Assembly: GCA_951802195.1 (NCBI GenBank)
Contig: OX637637.1
Span: forward strand, 434,001-498,000
DNA: 64,000 bases
Origin: Tausonia pullulans
Taxonomy: Eukaryota > Basidiomycota > Tremellomycetes > Cystofilobasidiales > Mrakiaceae
Direction of reading: 5' to 3'
The position numbers and the translations under genes were made by a program. The notes beneath the pieces were generated by a model. That model was not told the DNA's origin, did no database searches, and saw nothing but the letters and a program-made list of their open reading frames with translations. The number at the start of each line of letters is the position of its first letter. The first letter of the stretch is position 1. This document shows, piece by piece, positions 20,810 through 32,972 of this stretch.

Positions 20810-23800
20810 TCAGAGCTTAGACCACTTCGAGCTGGTCTTCATTGCCTGGTTGACGCTCAGCTGGGCGAGGATGTCCTCCGTGCCGCCTGCGTGGTGGTCA
20901 GTCAATCAACGAGTCAGAAGTCTTTAGCGAGTTAACAACATGGAAGCGCTCGTGAACGCCGCACTGACCAAGGACAGAGTTGAAATGGTGAGTCTGATTG
21001 AAGTGCGCTATCGTGGATCCTCCCCCGGTCTTGGTTAACGCCCTGCCCCCGAAAACCTGGACAGCACGATTCGCGACTAGTAATGGTTTAAAAAGGTCAG
21101 CAACCAGTTCATGCGCCAGCTGCGGATCCCAGCTCACCATCATTCTCGACTTTGGTGAGGTAGCTCTTCAGGGAGCCAATCGGGCCAGCGAGGAACGCCG
21201 ACTGCTGAGCATACGTCTGATCGAGGAAGTAAGGATTAGCTATGCAAAGCAGCGTTCCTCGAGACAGAGAATCGCGCGCACCATCCTTGTCATCTCTGCG
21301 GGAAGGTTCAGAATATGAGCGGGATTTAAATCGAGCAAGACGAGGAGCACACTTACGGTAGGTCACCGTCTCGAGCCAGCTCTGGGACGCCTCAACCTGG
21401 GCAATCATCTCTGCAAGGTGAACCCTGTCAAAGACAAGTCGGCGGAGTCATTAGCATCATGATCTCCGATCTTCAATTGCACAAGGGGGTGGGAGGGGGA
21501 GGGGGAAAATTACTGACTTAATGACGGGCTCCTCAATAAGCCGCTTGCCAAAAACCATGCGCTGATTTGCCCACTTGAGGCAATCCCTTTGAATTTGGTG
21601 ATGAGCCTCCACTCAAAAAGGCATTGAGCTTAAAAAGTTGAGACGGGTTCTCACTCAAGGACATGACGCGTCATGCGAGCGCTCGAGCAGCACATCGCCC
21701 ATCGCTCGTGGTTGAAGTTGCTAGAAGTTGCACTAGATCAGTCTCCTGGATGAGACCCGCCGCGGACACAACAACAGATTGGAGAGTGAAGGTGCTCACC
21801 TGAGAATAACCTTGAGGCCTTCATCCTCCTTGCCCAACAGGTTCTCGATGGGGACCTTGACATCTCTGGTGCATCCAAAAAAAGTCAGCGAAGGCACGGC
21901 AGGAAACGTTGGCGAAGACAAAGCTCCAGGCTCACTTGAAAGTGATGTAAGCGGTCCCGGCAGTGGACGAGTAGGTCGTCTTGAGCTGGCGGGTCTCCAC
22001 GCCGCCAAAGGAGCGTTCGATGAGGAGCATGGTCAGACCCTTGCCCGTGCGGACACCTTTTAGATATACAGAGAGGAAGACACAGAGTCAGACGTTTCGT
22101 TTCCGTTTCGTCCGGCAAGGAAGGAAATTGAGACTCGCCCGTCACGAAATAGTCGGAGAAGTTGCCCTGCGACCGTCACCGGTAAGTCAGTGCATCGATT
22201 GAAATGGGTCGTATGAGTACCGACGGAGAACACACGTTCGTGATCCACTTTTTCGTGCCGTTGACAATGTAGTGCTTGCCGTCGGGAGTTTTGACCGCCG
22301 TGGTCTGCAGGCCGGCAACATCGGAGCCAGCGAATCTGAAAGAGCGTGGGGCTGCCTGATCAGTGCTCCGCTAAGTTTACAGACAGTCGCCAAGACCCAC
22401 GCCTCGGTGATGGCAAGGCAGATGATCTTCTTGCTGCAGTGGTAAGAGGCACAGGTTGAATGAGTCTTCAGCGAATGTATGCGTTGCACTCGGCGGAACT
22501 GGCACCAACCTCGCGAAGCAGTCGGGGAGGATGCGCGTCTTCAGAGCCTCAGATCCGAAGGTTCGGACCGCGGGCGCGCCGATGTAGAATCCTGAAGAAG
22601 CAGGTCGGTTTCGCAACCTTGGCACATGTTGAGAACTGGGCTTCCTTACCAGCAAAATAGGCGTCCTGGTAGCCTGCAGGTGGAAACAAAAAGACGAGTC
22701 AGACGTCGCCATGTGAGTCGGGCAACCAACGGGAGCTGGAATGAACCTCGCTGCATGTGACGGACTGGAGGTGCTCTTGCATCAGCGTCGAAGTCAGGAG
22801 GAGGGCAGAGACAAGCGAGATGGACTCACCGAGCTCCTGGTTGAGCACCAGCTCGTGGAAGTAGTCGAAGTCCTCGCCTTTGACGCCTCCAGGAAGCGTA
22901 AGCCCGTGGAGGTGATCTCCCGGTCCGAGCTTCATTGCCGGGATGTGGAGAGCACTGGAAAGTCATGAGGCTCAGAGACGGCAGGGACAAGCCGCAGATC
23001 CCAAATAAGACGCCGACGCACGAAGAGGCCTCAAAGACACTTTGGCTCGGTCTCTTGCCGTCGGCCTCGCGGGCAATGGCATCCGGGACGATAACTTCTT
23101 CGACGAACTTCCTGATTGCCTTCTGGAGCGCGTGGTGTGAGTCGTTGTAGTACGGGGACGAGTAGCCCTCGGACAGCCAGAGTGGCACTATGACGAGGTC
23201 TCATCAGGCTGGACTAGATGAGCATTGAGCAAAAGGAACTGAAGCAGTCTTACTAGAGTAAGGAGGGTCAATGCCATCCTTGCCGTCCTTTCCGTGGACC
23301 TTAATCTCGGCGCCCTTGATGCGACCAACCGCAAGCCGGCGGTATTTGGGATCGTTGATGACGTTCTTGCTGCAAGATCTCGAAAGCGTCAGCGAGATCG
23401 GAGCAGTCACAAAAGAAAAGGACAAAAAGGATGGACCGATGAAGACCAAAGAAGGCAGACGTCCTTGGTTTCGAGCAGAAAGACGGTTAGATCGGGTTGA
23501 GGCCAGCCGGAAGCGAAACGAAAGAAGCAGGTTATGTACTGACGAGTCCTTGCCGGCGACGCCCGCCGCCTGGAGGACAACCTCTCCACCCGGGTGGAGA
23601 TTTTGAAACACAGTAAGATTGTAAACGACTGAGTCGATAACGGTCCAGAGATCATCCGGCTTGTTGTGCTGTCGGTTGCGAGAAAGTGATTCGTTAGAAG
23701 AGAAGAGACGCGCAAACGGAGCCGTCTCGTCCTGATCCGAGAGTTCAGGCCAGCCACGGCTGCCGCGACGGACCTTGGCGACATCGTCGAGGTTGAGCTC

Positions 23801-23851
23801 GGGAAGAGCATCGTAAGTCGTGAAGGGGGAGAGGGCAGCCTTGGGTGGCAT
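20810..23851 (-). CDS. Cytochrome b5-acyl-CoA dehydrogenase fusion protein
   Basis: A flavin enzyme of fatty-acyl-CoA oxidation with its own N-terminal heme-binding domain, a fungal arrangement. Start at 23851 ([19 protein letters not shown]). The cytochrome b5 part reads [18 protein letters not shown] and then LHPGGE with the first heme His. The second heme His (FFGLHR) lies on a very short exon near 23450-23476 that appears only after splicing. [17 protein letters not shown] closes the domain. The dehydrogenase part follows: [37 protein letters not shown], the substrate/FAD block [20 protein letters not shown] (about 22440-22300), [15 protein letters not shown] and [26 protein letters not shown] at the C-terminal end holds the Glu that aligns with the usual catalytic base region. 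More than ten introns. No peroxisomal SKL-type ending (it ends SKWSKL, weakly similar) and no clear mitochondrial presequence, so location is open. Confidence 0.87.
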
Positions 23852-24643
23852 GGTTTCTGATGCGGGAGGGAAGAAGGAGGTGGTTCTGGGGATATGTGAT
23901 TGGCCGTTCGAGAGAGAGAGGTGAGGGAGGGTGAGAGGGAGAGAGGGCCCGGCTTCTTGGTCCCCGGTTGGCTTGTCTCCGGCCTCTGTACAGAACAGCC
24001 ATCGACCCTCCATTCTGCCCCAGGGGACGGAAGACCTAGCGAAAAGATTGGTTTCTCCGTTATCCTTTGCGTTCAAAAGGTGGAAGGTGTATAGCAGCTA
24101 GGTGGAAGAGTTGCTGAGCAGAGAAGGCCGAGCAATTGAGGAGACATCGATGATATGTGTTCACCGAAACAGCATTGTAAACGGCAACCACCTGTCTTTT
24201 TTGTCTGCACAGATTTGACTCTGAAAAATCTTGAAGGTTTCGTTAAAGCAGTCAGGAATCGAGGATAGGTATGCAGTGACCACTGATGCGTTGCCGAGCG
24301 AAACGCGCGCGGTTGGTTGTCTTGTCTTCGGCGATGGCCGAAAGCTTGCATAGCTGTTTCCGACTTCCCTGCGCCATCCTCAATCCATCGCTTTCCCCAA
24401 CGCACTTGTAGAGCCTCGCTCGACGAATTATCGCCCGCTCGATGTTGTAGGAGGCGAACAGGACGAAGCGTCGCCGCGGGGAGAGGAGATAGCGGCCAGC
24501 GGCATCGCATGCGAGGAGACCGCTCTTTCTTCTCGCGGTGCTCTCACGCGACAGGACCGCGACGCGAAGAAGACGAATGAATCTTCAAGGCAGCCAGTCG
24601 CTCGCCCCCAACGACAATCGCCTCGTCTCCCACCCTCGCTGCC
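23852..24643. promoter_or_regulatory. Divergent intergenic region (acyl-CoA dehydrogenase / GCV1)
   Basis: About 790 bases between two start codons facing away from each other. Purine-rich on the + strand next to the dehydrogenase start. No exon supported. Presumably holds both promoters of two mitochondrial-type metabolic genes. Confidence 0.45.
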
Positions 24644-26447
24644 ATGCAACGTGCTCTTATCCCCTCCAGCGTCCCCATCACCCGGGCGGCCGTTGTCGTC
24701 TCCATGGCTGCCTCCCTCGGGGGTAGCCGACTTGGCCACGTCCATGGCCTCAAGCGCTACGCATCGACTGCAGAGGTGCGCCCTTGCAACGAAAGCGCTC
24801 CTCTTGCTTGATTTGCTCGCCCTCGCACAGACTGGCTCCTGGCGGGAAGAGGAAAGAGAAGGAGGAGAACACCGGTTGCTGACCTCCGCTTCTCCCCCCC
24901 CCGCCTGTTATGTGCGGTCCTTTGCGGACGCCTTATAGCTCAGCAAAACCCCCCTCTACGACTTTCATATCAAGAATGGCGCCAAGATGGTCCCATTTGC
25001 TGGCTTTGCCATGCCCCTCTCTTACGCTAACGACGGGGGGCAGTCCGCCTCCCACACCCACGTGCGAACTGAAGGCGCGTCTCGTTCGACCTCGTCTTCT
25101 TTGTAACATTCGTCTATGGCCACGCTGACGCCACCGCTATCTTCACATTGCTGCCCTCAGCCGGTCTCTTCGACGTCTCGCACATGGTCCAGTCGCTCTT
25201 CCGGGGGCCCTCGGTCGTCCCTTTCCTCGAGTCCCTCTGCCCCTCATCGCTCGCCCAACTTCCAGAGTACACCTCAACCCTCTCTGTCCTACTCAACGAG
25301 ACCGGTGGCATCATCGACGACACGATCCTCACTAAGCACACTGATTCTGAATTCTACGTCGTCACCAACGCCGGACGCCGTGAGGAGGACCTCGCCTGGT
25401 TCGGCAAGAAGCTCGCCGAGTGGAACGAGGGCAGGGGCAAGGGTGCTGAGATCTCGATGGAGGTCCTCGATGGCTGGGGATTAATTGCCCTTCAGGGTTC
25501 GTGGCTTTACCCTCAGTGTTCATCCAGTATGCTGCACCCTGCTAACCTCCCTCTGTCCCTGTAGGACCGAAGGCGGCTGAGTCACTTCAAACTCTCACTC
25601 CGTTCGATCTCTCGACGCTCTACTTCGGTCAGGCCGCGTACATGGAGGTCAACGGCGTGAAGTGCCATGTCGCCCGCGGTGGCTACACTGGAGAAGACGG
25701 TTTCGAGGTCAGAGAGGCAAATACCAACGACGTGGCCGGCATCTTCTCACGCAGTGTTTACCTGTGCCTTTGCCACAGATCTCCATCCCGCCTGCTCAAG
25801 CTGTCGAGATCACCGAACTCATCGCCGGTCTCCCGGCGGTGAAGCTTACCGGACTCGGCCCCCGTGATTCGCTCCGCCTCGAGGCTGGCATGTGCCTCTA
25901 CGGACACGACCTTGACGAGACGACTTCCCCGGTCGAGGCGGGTCTTAGCTGGCTCATCGGTGCGCCCAAACGTCTCCGGTCGAGTATGCACCTCTGTTCA
26001 TGGCTAACAGTTGCACAATCGGAATAAGGCAAGGACCGCCGCGCCAACGCCGACTTCATTGGTGCCTCCCGAGTGCTTTCCGAGCTCGCCAAGGGTTCGA
26101 GCCCGTCTCGTCGTCGCATCGGTCTCGAGGTCTCTGGTGCTCCTGCTCGAGAAGGCGCCGAGATCTTTGCTCGGGGAGACTCTAGCAAGAAGATCGGTGG
26201 GTCTTGACAGGCAGGGTCCCTCGATACGTTGAACCTCAGTCGACTTACTTGCCTATTATCACCGGCAGGAATCGTGACGTCGGGCATCCCCTCGGTCACC
26301 CTCGGCACTAACCTCGCTATGGGCTACGTTGAGAATGGCTTCCACAAGAAAGGCACCGAGGTCAGCGTCATGGTGCGCAAGAAGCTGCGGGACGCAACCG
26401 TCAAGGCAATGCCCTTCGTGCCGGTCAGCTACTACCGCAAGCCTTAA
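24644..26447 (+). CDS. GCV1: Aminomethyltransferase, glycine cleavage system T-protein
   Basis: In the mitochondrial matrix it releases ammonia and passes the methylene group from aminomethyl-H-protein to tetrahydrofolate. Start at 24644 with a basic, Ser/Ala-rich presequence ([20 protein letters not shown]). First exon 24644-24775, second from 24939. Family blocks: [77 protein letters not shown] (the last part only after removing an intron near 25709-25780), [38 protein letters not shown] and [11 protein letters not shown]...AMGYV. Full length. Stop at 26445-26447. Confidence 0.94.
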
Positions 26448-26571
26448 TCGTGTAGCCACCCTCTTAGACCCTTTCCCTCCCTCTTCAACGAGCCGAACCG
26501 TTTTTCTTGGCAAGGGTACTCTAACCATGATTTGGAAGTGTGTGTACAAACTCTGATAAACGAGAATCATG

Positions 26572-29500
26572 CTATCTGCCCATCCCCCATGCTCCTGCCT
26601 GACTGTTGCCTCCCGGCGGCGGCCGGGGCACTCCCTGATTCGGCTGAGGAGGCTGGACGCCCCACGGTCCTGGGGGAGCGAAGCCCCCTCCGCCACCAAG
26701 CTGAGGCCAATGCATGGGCTGCGCCATCAACGGCGGGAAGGCGGACGCCTTGATCCCCGGCGGTGGCGGCGGTGAAAGTCCGCTCGGAGATCCTCGCGAG
26801 GGGAAGGGAGGCCCGTTGGGAAGCCGTGACCGAAGCGGAGACGAATGAGTCTGGTGGAGCGGAAGCGTCTGATGCAATGATGGCTCTGGAGTGGACACGA
26901 GCGAGCGCGAGGGCGTAGCGGTAGGGTCGAAGGGTTGGGCGGATGCCTGCGAGCCTGGCGGTTTCCAGTTCTAAGAGCGTTCGACGAAAAGCGACGTCAG
27001 TAAAGCCCGGCCTCTGCAAGTCCACATGTCTGTTCTTCGAGGTACACACTAGCCGCTTGCCCTCAGCAAAGATGTCATCCATGACGTCGTCCAAGCGGCC
27101 ATCCTCCTCGAAGCGTAGCCAGAGCTTGTAGAGCTGAAGCGCTGTACGGGCGTCCTCGATTGAGTCATGCTCGCCGAGCTGAATGTCGTTCTTCAAGAGG
27201 AACCAAGCGAGGAAGCGAAGAGAGATCTTGCGCTGGCGCGTCGGGCTGTAGTACAAGTCTACGGTGTCGAGCACCTGGTCAGGCGGGACGTAGATGTCTG
27301 GAGGTAAGAATAGGATGATTGCCACATCAGACTCTGGCAGAGTGGGAGGAGCTTGGAAGAGAAAGACGGTGGGGACTGACTAATGATACGGAAGTCCTTC
27401 TGAGAAAAGCAAAGGGCATATATTTTCAGTGGCTGGGCCGGAGGTGATGAGGACCTGGTAGTGAACGCACCTTGAGGCCGTGTCCAATGAAGACGCAACC
27501 AAGATCGACGAGGAGCCGAAGCTTCTTGTAAGCAACTTTGAGCGGGACGAGCGTGTGCTGAGAAGTTGGAGGATCCAGGTCCCCGTCTGTTCTCAGACGA
27601 TTGTCATTAGCCGGGGCATGCTCTCAAGGAACAAGGCGAGGGAAGCGCATACTGTGAATTCCCGAGAAGTCCGTCAAAAAGTCGACGACCGGCTCGCCCG
27701 TGTGGATGTGGTCATCGATACACGGCACTTCCTCGGCAGGACCAGAGCCACGCAGAACAGAGACCCGCGCAAGCGACAGTCGAGACGGCCTGACGACCTT
27801 TTTCGTCCCGTCGGAGCGGTACTCATAGTCGTCCTGTGAGGCGAAGAGGCGTCAGCAAAAGCCCCTAAAGTCAAGGCGAGGATTAAATTCACCAGCTGCA
27901 TCGCGACAAACTCGGCGTCGATGGCGATGAGAGTTCCAGGTCCGGGCAATTCGTCGGAAGAGTAGTTTCGGTGCTTGATGAGGTGCGGGTTCCGGTTCCT
28001 AAGTGTGGCAATTCCAACAATAAATCAGTCGTCTCATTAGAAGACAGAAAAAGACTTCTAGGCACCAAGAGATCGAGACGTCTCTGCTGAGGATTGAAGG
28101 ATCGATGCCCATAGGCAGGGACGAGAGGTCCAGAGGCATCTGGGAGTCGACTTGTTCGTAGATGATGACCGCCGGTGTCTTAAGAATAAGCCAGGCTACT
28201 GATCAGTCTCAAAACCCAAAAAGGGCATGCGGATATGTCTGAACAAACCTTCCAGCCACCGGCAAAGCTCAATGCCTCTTGCTCAGATATGGGAGAGACG
28301 AGGAAGTCGTTGAAGATGTACCACGGAGACGTCGCCTCAGGGTCAAGCTCATCGACGGGAACTGGATTTGGAATTAAGACAGTCAACCTCGGCTCATCAA
28401 GTTCTGAGACGTGCCGGCCGGCTCGCTTCGAAACTCACTCTTAACGATGGAAACGAGATGAGGGTCTTCGCTACCCATTTGAACTTCAACCACGATCGCC
28501 TGAGAACGCGAATAAGTCAGCCTCTCGCTTGGTCAACTTGCTAGAACGAAAATGACCAGACACTGACGCGAAGATCGTAGACTGCGACGCCTTCTCCTCG
28601 GAGTTCTTGATCGATCCGCAGATCTTCTTCGCCGCCAGAGACCCCAAAGCTCTTCGGAAGCCACGGCTCGGCTTTCCCCCCATTGCCGGTTGACTTCTTG
28701 GTCCAGTAATCTTCCATGTGCTCCGGCAGATGCACGCCAGCATTAATGGTCAACACCGGAGGCAGGGGACCTCCGAGAACGCGTCGGTTCCGGAGAGGCG
28801 CGTACTGTTTGCACTGAGCGCAAACAGCCTTGGTAGTGACGTCGCGGATGATCGATGACGACAGAACATAGCTGAAGTCGCGAGCGGGAGTCGCCTCGTT
28901 CGACAGTGCCTGGATTGATCGGCCAGAGCACAGTCAGAGACGCAGCTGGATTTATGTTTGGCCTCGAGAACGACTCACCTTGCGCGGATAAACGAGCTCC
29001 ACGGTGTGGATGATCGATCCTCGGGAGGAGCGTGAACCGCACGCTAGACAAGTGTTGGTCTGGCGGAGGTCCAAGCCGCAGACCTGGGACACAGTTGAGG
29101 GGCACGCGATCGAGGGCAATGGGCGGGTGGTCGATAACCATGGCCGCGTAGGATAGGTGTTAGCTTCGGAGGCCATGACCTCCAAGAGGAAGCGGGTGAA
29201 GTTTTGGACGAGAGGCGCATACGCCTTTGAGGACGGGTTCTCCTCCGAGTCCACGAGGCCCAAAGCCAGGGCTGGAGGGCGGGCGAGCGTGGCATCAACA
29301 ACACGAACAGGTTGAAGCACCGCGAAAAAGGTCGAAAGCAGTTTACCTTGCGGAGTGCCCGCGAAGGCGCGCGAAAAGTTGCTTGCTTGGCAATTTGTGC
29401 CTTGAGCGTCCTCGAGCATGCGGAAGAGGAAGCCAGCCTCGCAGAGCAGGCAGTGCTCCTTGGGGCAAGGTGTGGAAATATGAGACTTGGAGATGGTCCG

Positions 29501-31923
29501 AAAGGGCAGGGTGTAGTGGAGAGCTTGGAGGATCGAGTTCGTATACGAGTTGGCGATGTGCGTCTCGAGACCGCTGTAACGTGTAGTGTTGTAGAAGCTG
29601 GGAGCCAATGGGCGGATGTCAGTCCTTCCAGGACTTTCTCCCCATAGCCTCTAAAATCACACCACAAACCCAAAGTCAAAGTCCTCAATCCCTATGAAGG
29701 ACCAAGAAGTCAGTCAGTCCAAAAGAAGTTCAAGAAGGAGATAAAACCAAGCAAAACGAGACACACCGAATTTGCTGTACTTTATCTCGACCTTTCGGTA
29801 CTTTAGTAGGTCCGAGTCCGGCGCGTCTGACACGGCACTCTCTGAGGCGGCAGGCTGGTCCGGCAGAGTGCCATCAGCCCTCGTCATTTGGTAAAGAGTC
29901 AAACCAAAGTCAACAACAGGCGTTCTACTCACAGTTCGTCCACGCAAGGCCTCCCTTTCCCGCTCACTCCTGAACCTCGGCTCGCTGATGCGCCGCTTCC
30001 CAACCCCACCGGGGCCGCCTTTGCGTCCATTTCTAGGGACCTTGTTACGGGTTCCCTTGAGCTCTCTTGGGCACTGAGAGTAGCCGACAAAGTCAACCGT
30101 CCGGATCGCAGAGGTGACCGTCGAGGGAACTTTGGCCGGAGGGTTGAAGAAGGGAGAGGAGGGCGGGCAATAAATGGAATCGGGAAGGTTCGAAAGGAGG
30201 GGCGTCGAGTAATAAGGGAGACCAATGAGGTTTAGAGGGCTGCCGCGTGTTCAAGAACAACAAGTCAGATTGAGTAAAGTGTGGAAGCAGTGGCTCTTCT
30301 TGAGGAGGGGATGGTATTACGTGTCAGTAGTCCAAGGTATCTGTGGAAGAGGCGCAGGAGGAAGAGGCCAGTCGGGCTCGATTCCCTCGTAGCCATTGAA
30401 GGTGGAGGCCGAGCCTGCGGCGTCATCTGTGGTCCAAACGTGAGTGCTGCCATCGGCGTCGCCAAATGCAAGATAGGCTCCAGAGGCGGAGATGGCGGCC
30501 GCTGTCAAATAGGACGTGATATCCAGCTGATAAGTGAGGCCATCAGTCCAGGAATGAGATACCAAGGTGAAATGACGCCCTGCACTTACCTGATGGAAGC
30601 TCGCTTCGCCCGGCTTTAGAAGGTCCGTCGTTTGGAACATGCCCTGGGCCGATGCCACAACGAGCGAGCTGGGATTCTTCGGGTGGGCAAGCACGAAGGC
30701 AGGCCCAGCCTCAAAGGGTACGGAAGGTAGAGGCTTGAATGTCCGGACGTCGAAGACTTTGACCATTGGATCCGGCAGAGGGTGGCCCTGCCTGACGTCG
30801 TAGCTCGTCAGACAGACGGACGCGTGAAGTACGGACGAGAGCAAGAGTAAGAGAATTCACTTGACTGTGTAACCCATTGTCATGATGTTCCAACCAGCGG
30901 CCTCGAGGCCGGTAAGGCCGCCCAGATGGGCTGACAACGATTGCTCGGATTTGAGGTTGGCGCGCGGATCGTGAAAGCGGACGAGGCCGTCGGCCGAGCC
31001 AGAGACCACAAATCGAGGAGACCTCCGGACAAAGAGCAGGTTCGGAAGTGAATCAACCTGTGAACAGCAGAGCGCGTTAGTCAGGTCCATTGGTCCGCTC
31101 CGGTCATGCAGGAGACCACGCAGCCCATACCTGGCGCACGACGCTACCGGTGTGCGTGTTGACGACCAGCATATGGGGTTGAGCTCCACCGGCGATGATC
31201 TCGGTCGAGTTCGTTGGTGAGATGCACATGCTCGACAAACTGGAGGCGCCCTCGCTGTGAGAGGGGAAAAGATCGCAAGTTCAGCAGCCTGCTTCAAGGC
31301 GCGTCTCGTCGTGTCCGCGACAGCAACTCTCGCACGTGACAACGCCTGCAAGCAGGGTCCAACTAGCCCAGCCAGCCACACTGGATAATTCGCCTGTTTT
31401 CCCAAGGGCAAGCTCGACTTGGCTCAACGGCTGCCAGCCTGCGCGACCGCAATCGGACACCTGGACCCGCCTGACACGTCGCCAGGATGGACAGCTTGAT
31501 CATGCCTCACGCCAAACTGGACCTTGCCGAGGCCCAGATTTTGCATCGCTCCGGGCTACCTTGACTTGCATCCATGCCTCAGAGCAATCACCCAGCCAGC
31601 CGAGACACTCACCTGACGCTCCACTTGACGAGACCCCCTCGCTTCCGACCGCCGAGTCCGCGCTCTCCGAGAGTGACCACCTCACGGTCGCCAACCCACA
31701 TCTCCTTTACCCCACTCTTGCCGTTGGCCCCCCACGAGGGTCCTGCCGCACCGTGTGCCGGGAAGGTGACGTTCCGGGCGAAAAGATTAGGCGATGAGAA
31801 GGACTGTACCTGGCCCGTCGACGAGCCAGTCCAGAGGAGGTCGGAGAAGGGGTCGAACACGAGGGAGGTCGGGTGCGACGGCTGGGTGGGTTGTAGAAGG
31901 TGATGAGGGTGATAACTGGCCAT
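26572..31923 (-). CDS. PAN2: PAN2, PAB-dependent poly(A)-specific ribonuclease catalytic subunit
   Basis: With PAN3 it trims poly(A) tails of mRNAs; cytoplasmic. Start taken at 31923 ([19 protein letters not shown]). The N-terminal WD40 part includes [38 protein letters not shown] and [18 protein letters not shown] (31.9-30.3 kb). A ubiquitin-hydrolase-like, catalytically dead domain follows ([17 protein letters not shown], about 29600-29480; Cys pairs in [11 protein letters not shown], about 29050). The RNase-T type exonuclease has DEDDh residues visible in [12 protein letters not shown] (about 27940-27900), FIGHGLKKDFRI (split by an intron near 27480-27390) and [13 protein letters not shown] (about 27175-27135). 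The end is a Pro/Gly-rich tail of about 110 residues, longer than I would expect. Many small introns. Convergent with GCV1 with only about 125 bases between stops. Confidence 0.92.
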
Positions 31924-32520
31924 GTCGAAGGTCTGAGGCACTCAGCCTGAGATAAGGAAAGGGCTTGAGGGCTCTCGCGAGGCCGTTGGCGGGAGACAGA
32001 CGCGTCTTCGAGCGGCTCTTGCCGAGGTAGCGTCGACGTTCTGCAGTCAGGATCAGAGGATGAAACCACGTGAGCGTTGGTTTTCAGAGCATACAGGGTG
32101 GCCCCTAGACGCTAAGAGAAGCGCATCGTACGAACCGGTGGCGAGAGAGCAGAGATTGAGGTGGATGAAAGGAGGTGAAGGAGGCAAGGGCAGTCAGTTG
32201 GTTGGAGAGAGGCGCGCCTCGGAGCTGGCCGTCGTCTTGACGACCTCAGTTATCCTCCTATCTTCCTGTCTCGCCCGTTCAACTTCGCATCTACAGTCAG
32301 CATTTAGCTCCCCCGTTCCCCCTCCGTCCTCCAGGAAGAATACTTTACCCTTCCTCCCCCAGTTCCATACCTTTCATACACCCCTCAACGCCGCACTCCC
32401 ACTAAGGCCTGCTCCCTTTTTACTCCATTTATTTCGGTCTTAACATTTAGATGTTGGCCTAAGCGTCGATGCTTGAGCTCCAGTATTTGTCGTGGTGGCG
32501 GAAAATCTGAGCGCGAACTG
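31924..32520. promoter_or_regulatory. PAN2 upstream region bordering the retroelement block
   Basis: Includes a C/T-rich part at about 32230-32420. No exon supported. The first LTR sequence begins directly after it at 32521. Confidence 0.4.
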
Positions 32521-32615
32521 TGTCAGGATCTCGCGGCCTGACCACCGGTTTTGCGCCTGGCTAACTCTGTGCCTGTATAGCCTTCTCCTTGCTTGCTCCG
32601 CATTCCCTCATCTTG
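32521..32615 (+). repeat. Ty3/gypsy LTR portion
   Basis: Matches the beginning of the LTR at 50898 (both start TGTCAGGATCTCGCGG). It meets the inverted LTR at 32616. Confidence 0.75.
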
Positions 32616-32972
32616 TGTTAGGATTGGCCCAAGGTTCACGGCGGAGGATGATGAGTGGGAGGAGGGGCGTAGATGGAACCGTAGACTGAAGGGCTGATAG
32701 TGACACAGGCTCGCTTGGGGGTCTTGGGCAGGTTTATCGAATCCAAATGGTAGTCAGAGTGCAGAACAAAAGGTACGATGAACTAAGCGTCTTATGGGCC
32801 AAGGGTAAGAAACAAAGAGAGTGGGACAGTGTGGCTGAAGAGAGGCTAAGAATATGGAAGCTGAGCAATTAAGGGCGATGCTACAAAGTCGAGGAGCCGA
32901 GGTGGCGGGTCCGCGAGATTCTGCAGCCACATAAGCGCGGAGCCTATATGGTGAACCCGTAAGATCCTGACA
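32616..32972 (-). repeat. Ty3/gypsy LTR, inverted
   Basis: 357 bases, TGTTAGG...CTGACA on the + strand. It is the reverse complement of the LTR at 45274-45630, as far as checked by eye, including the junction to copia sequence. TG...CA ends are intact. Confidence 0.85.
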
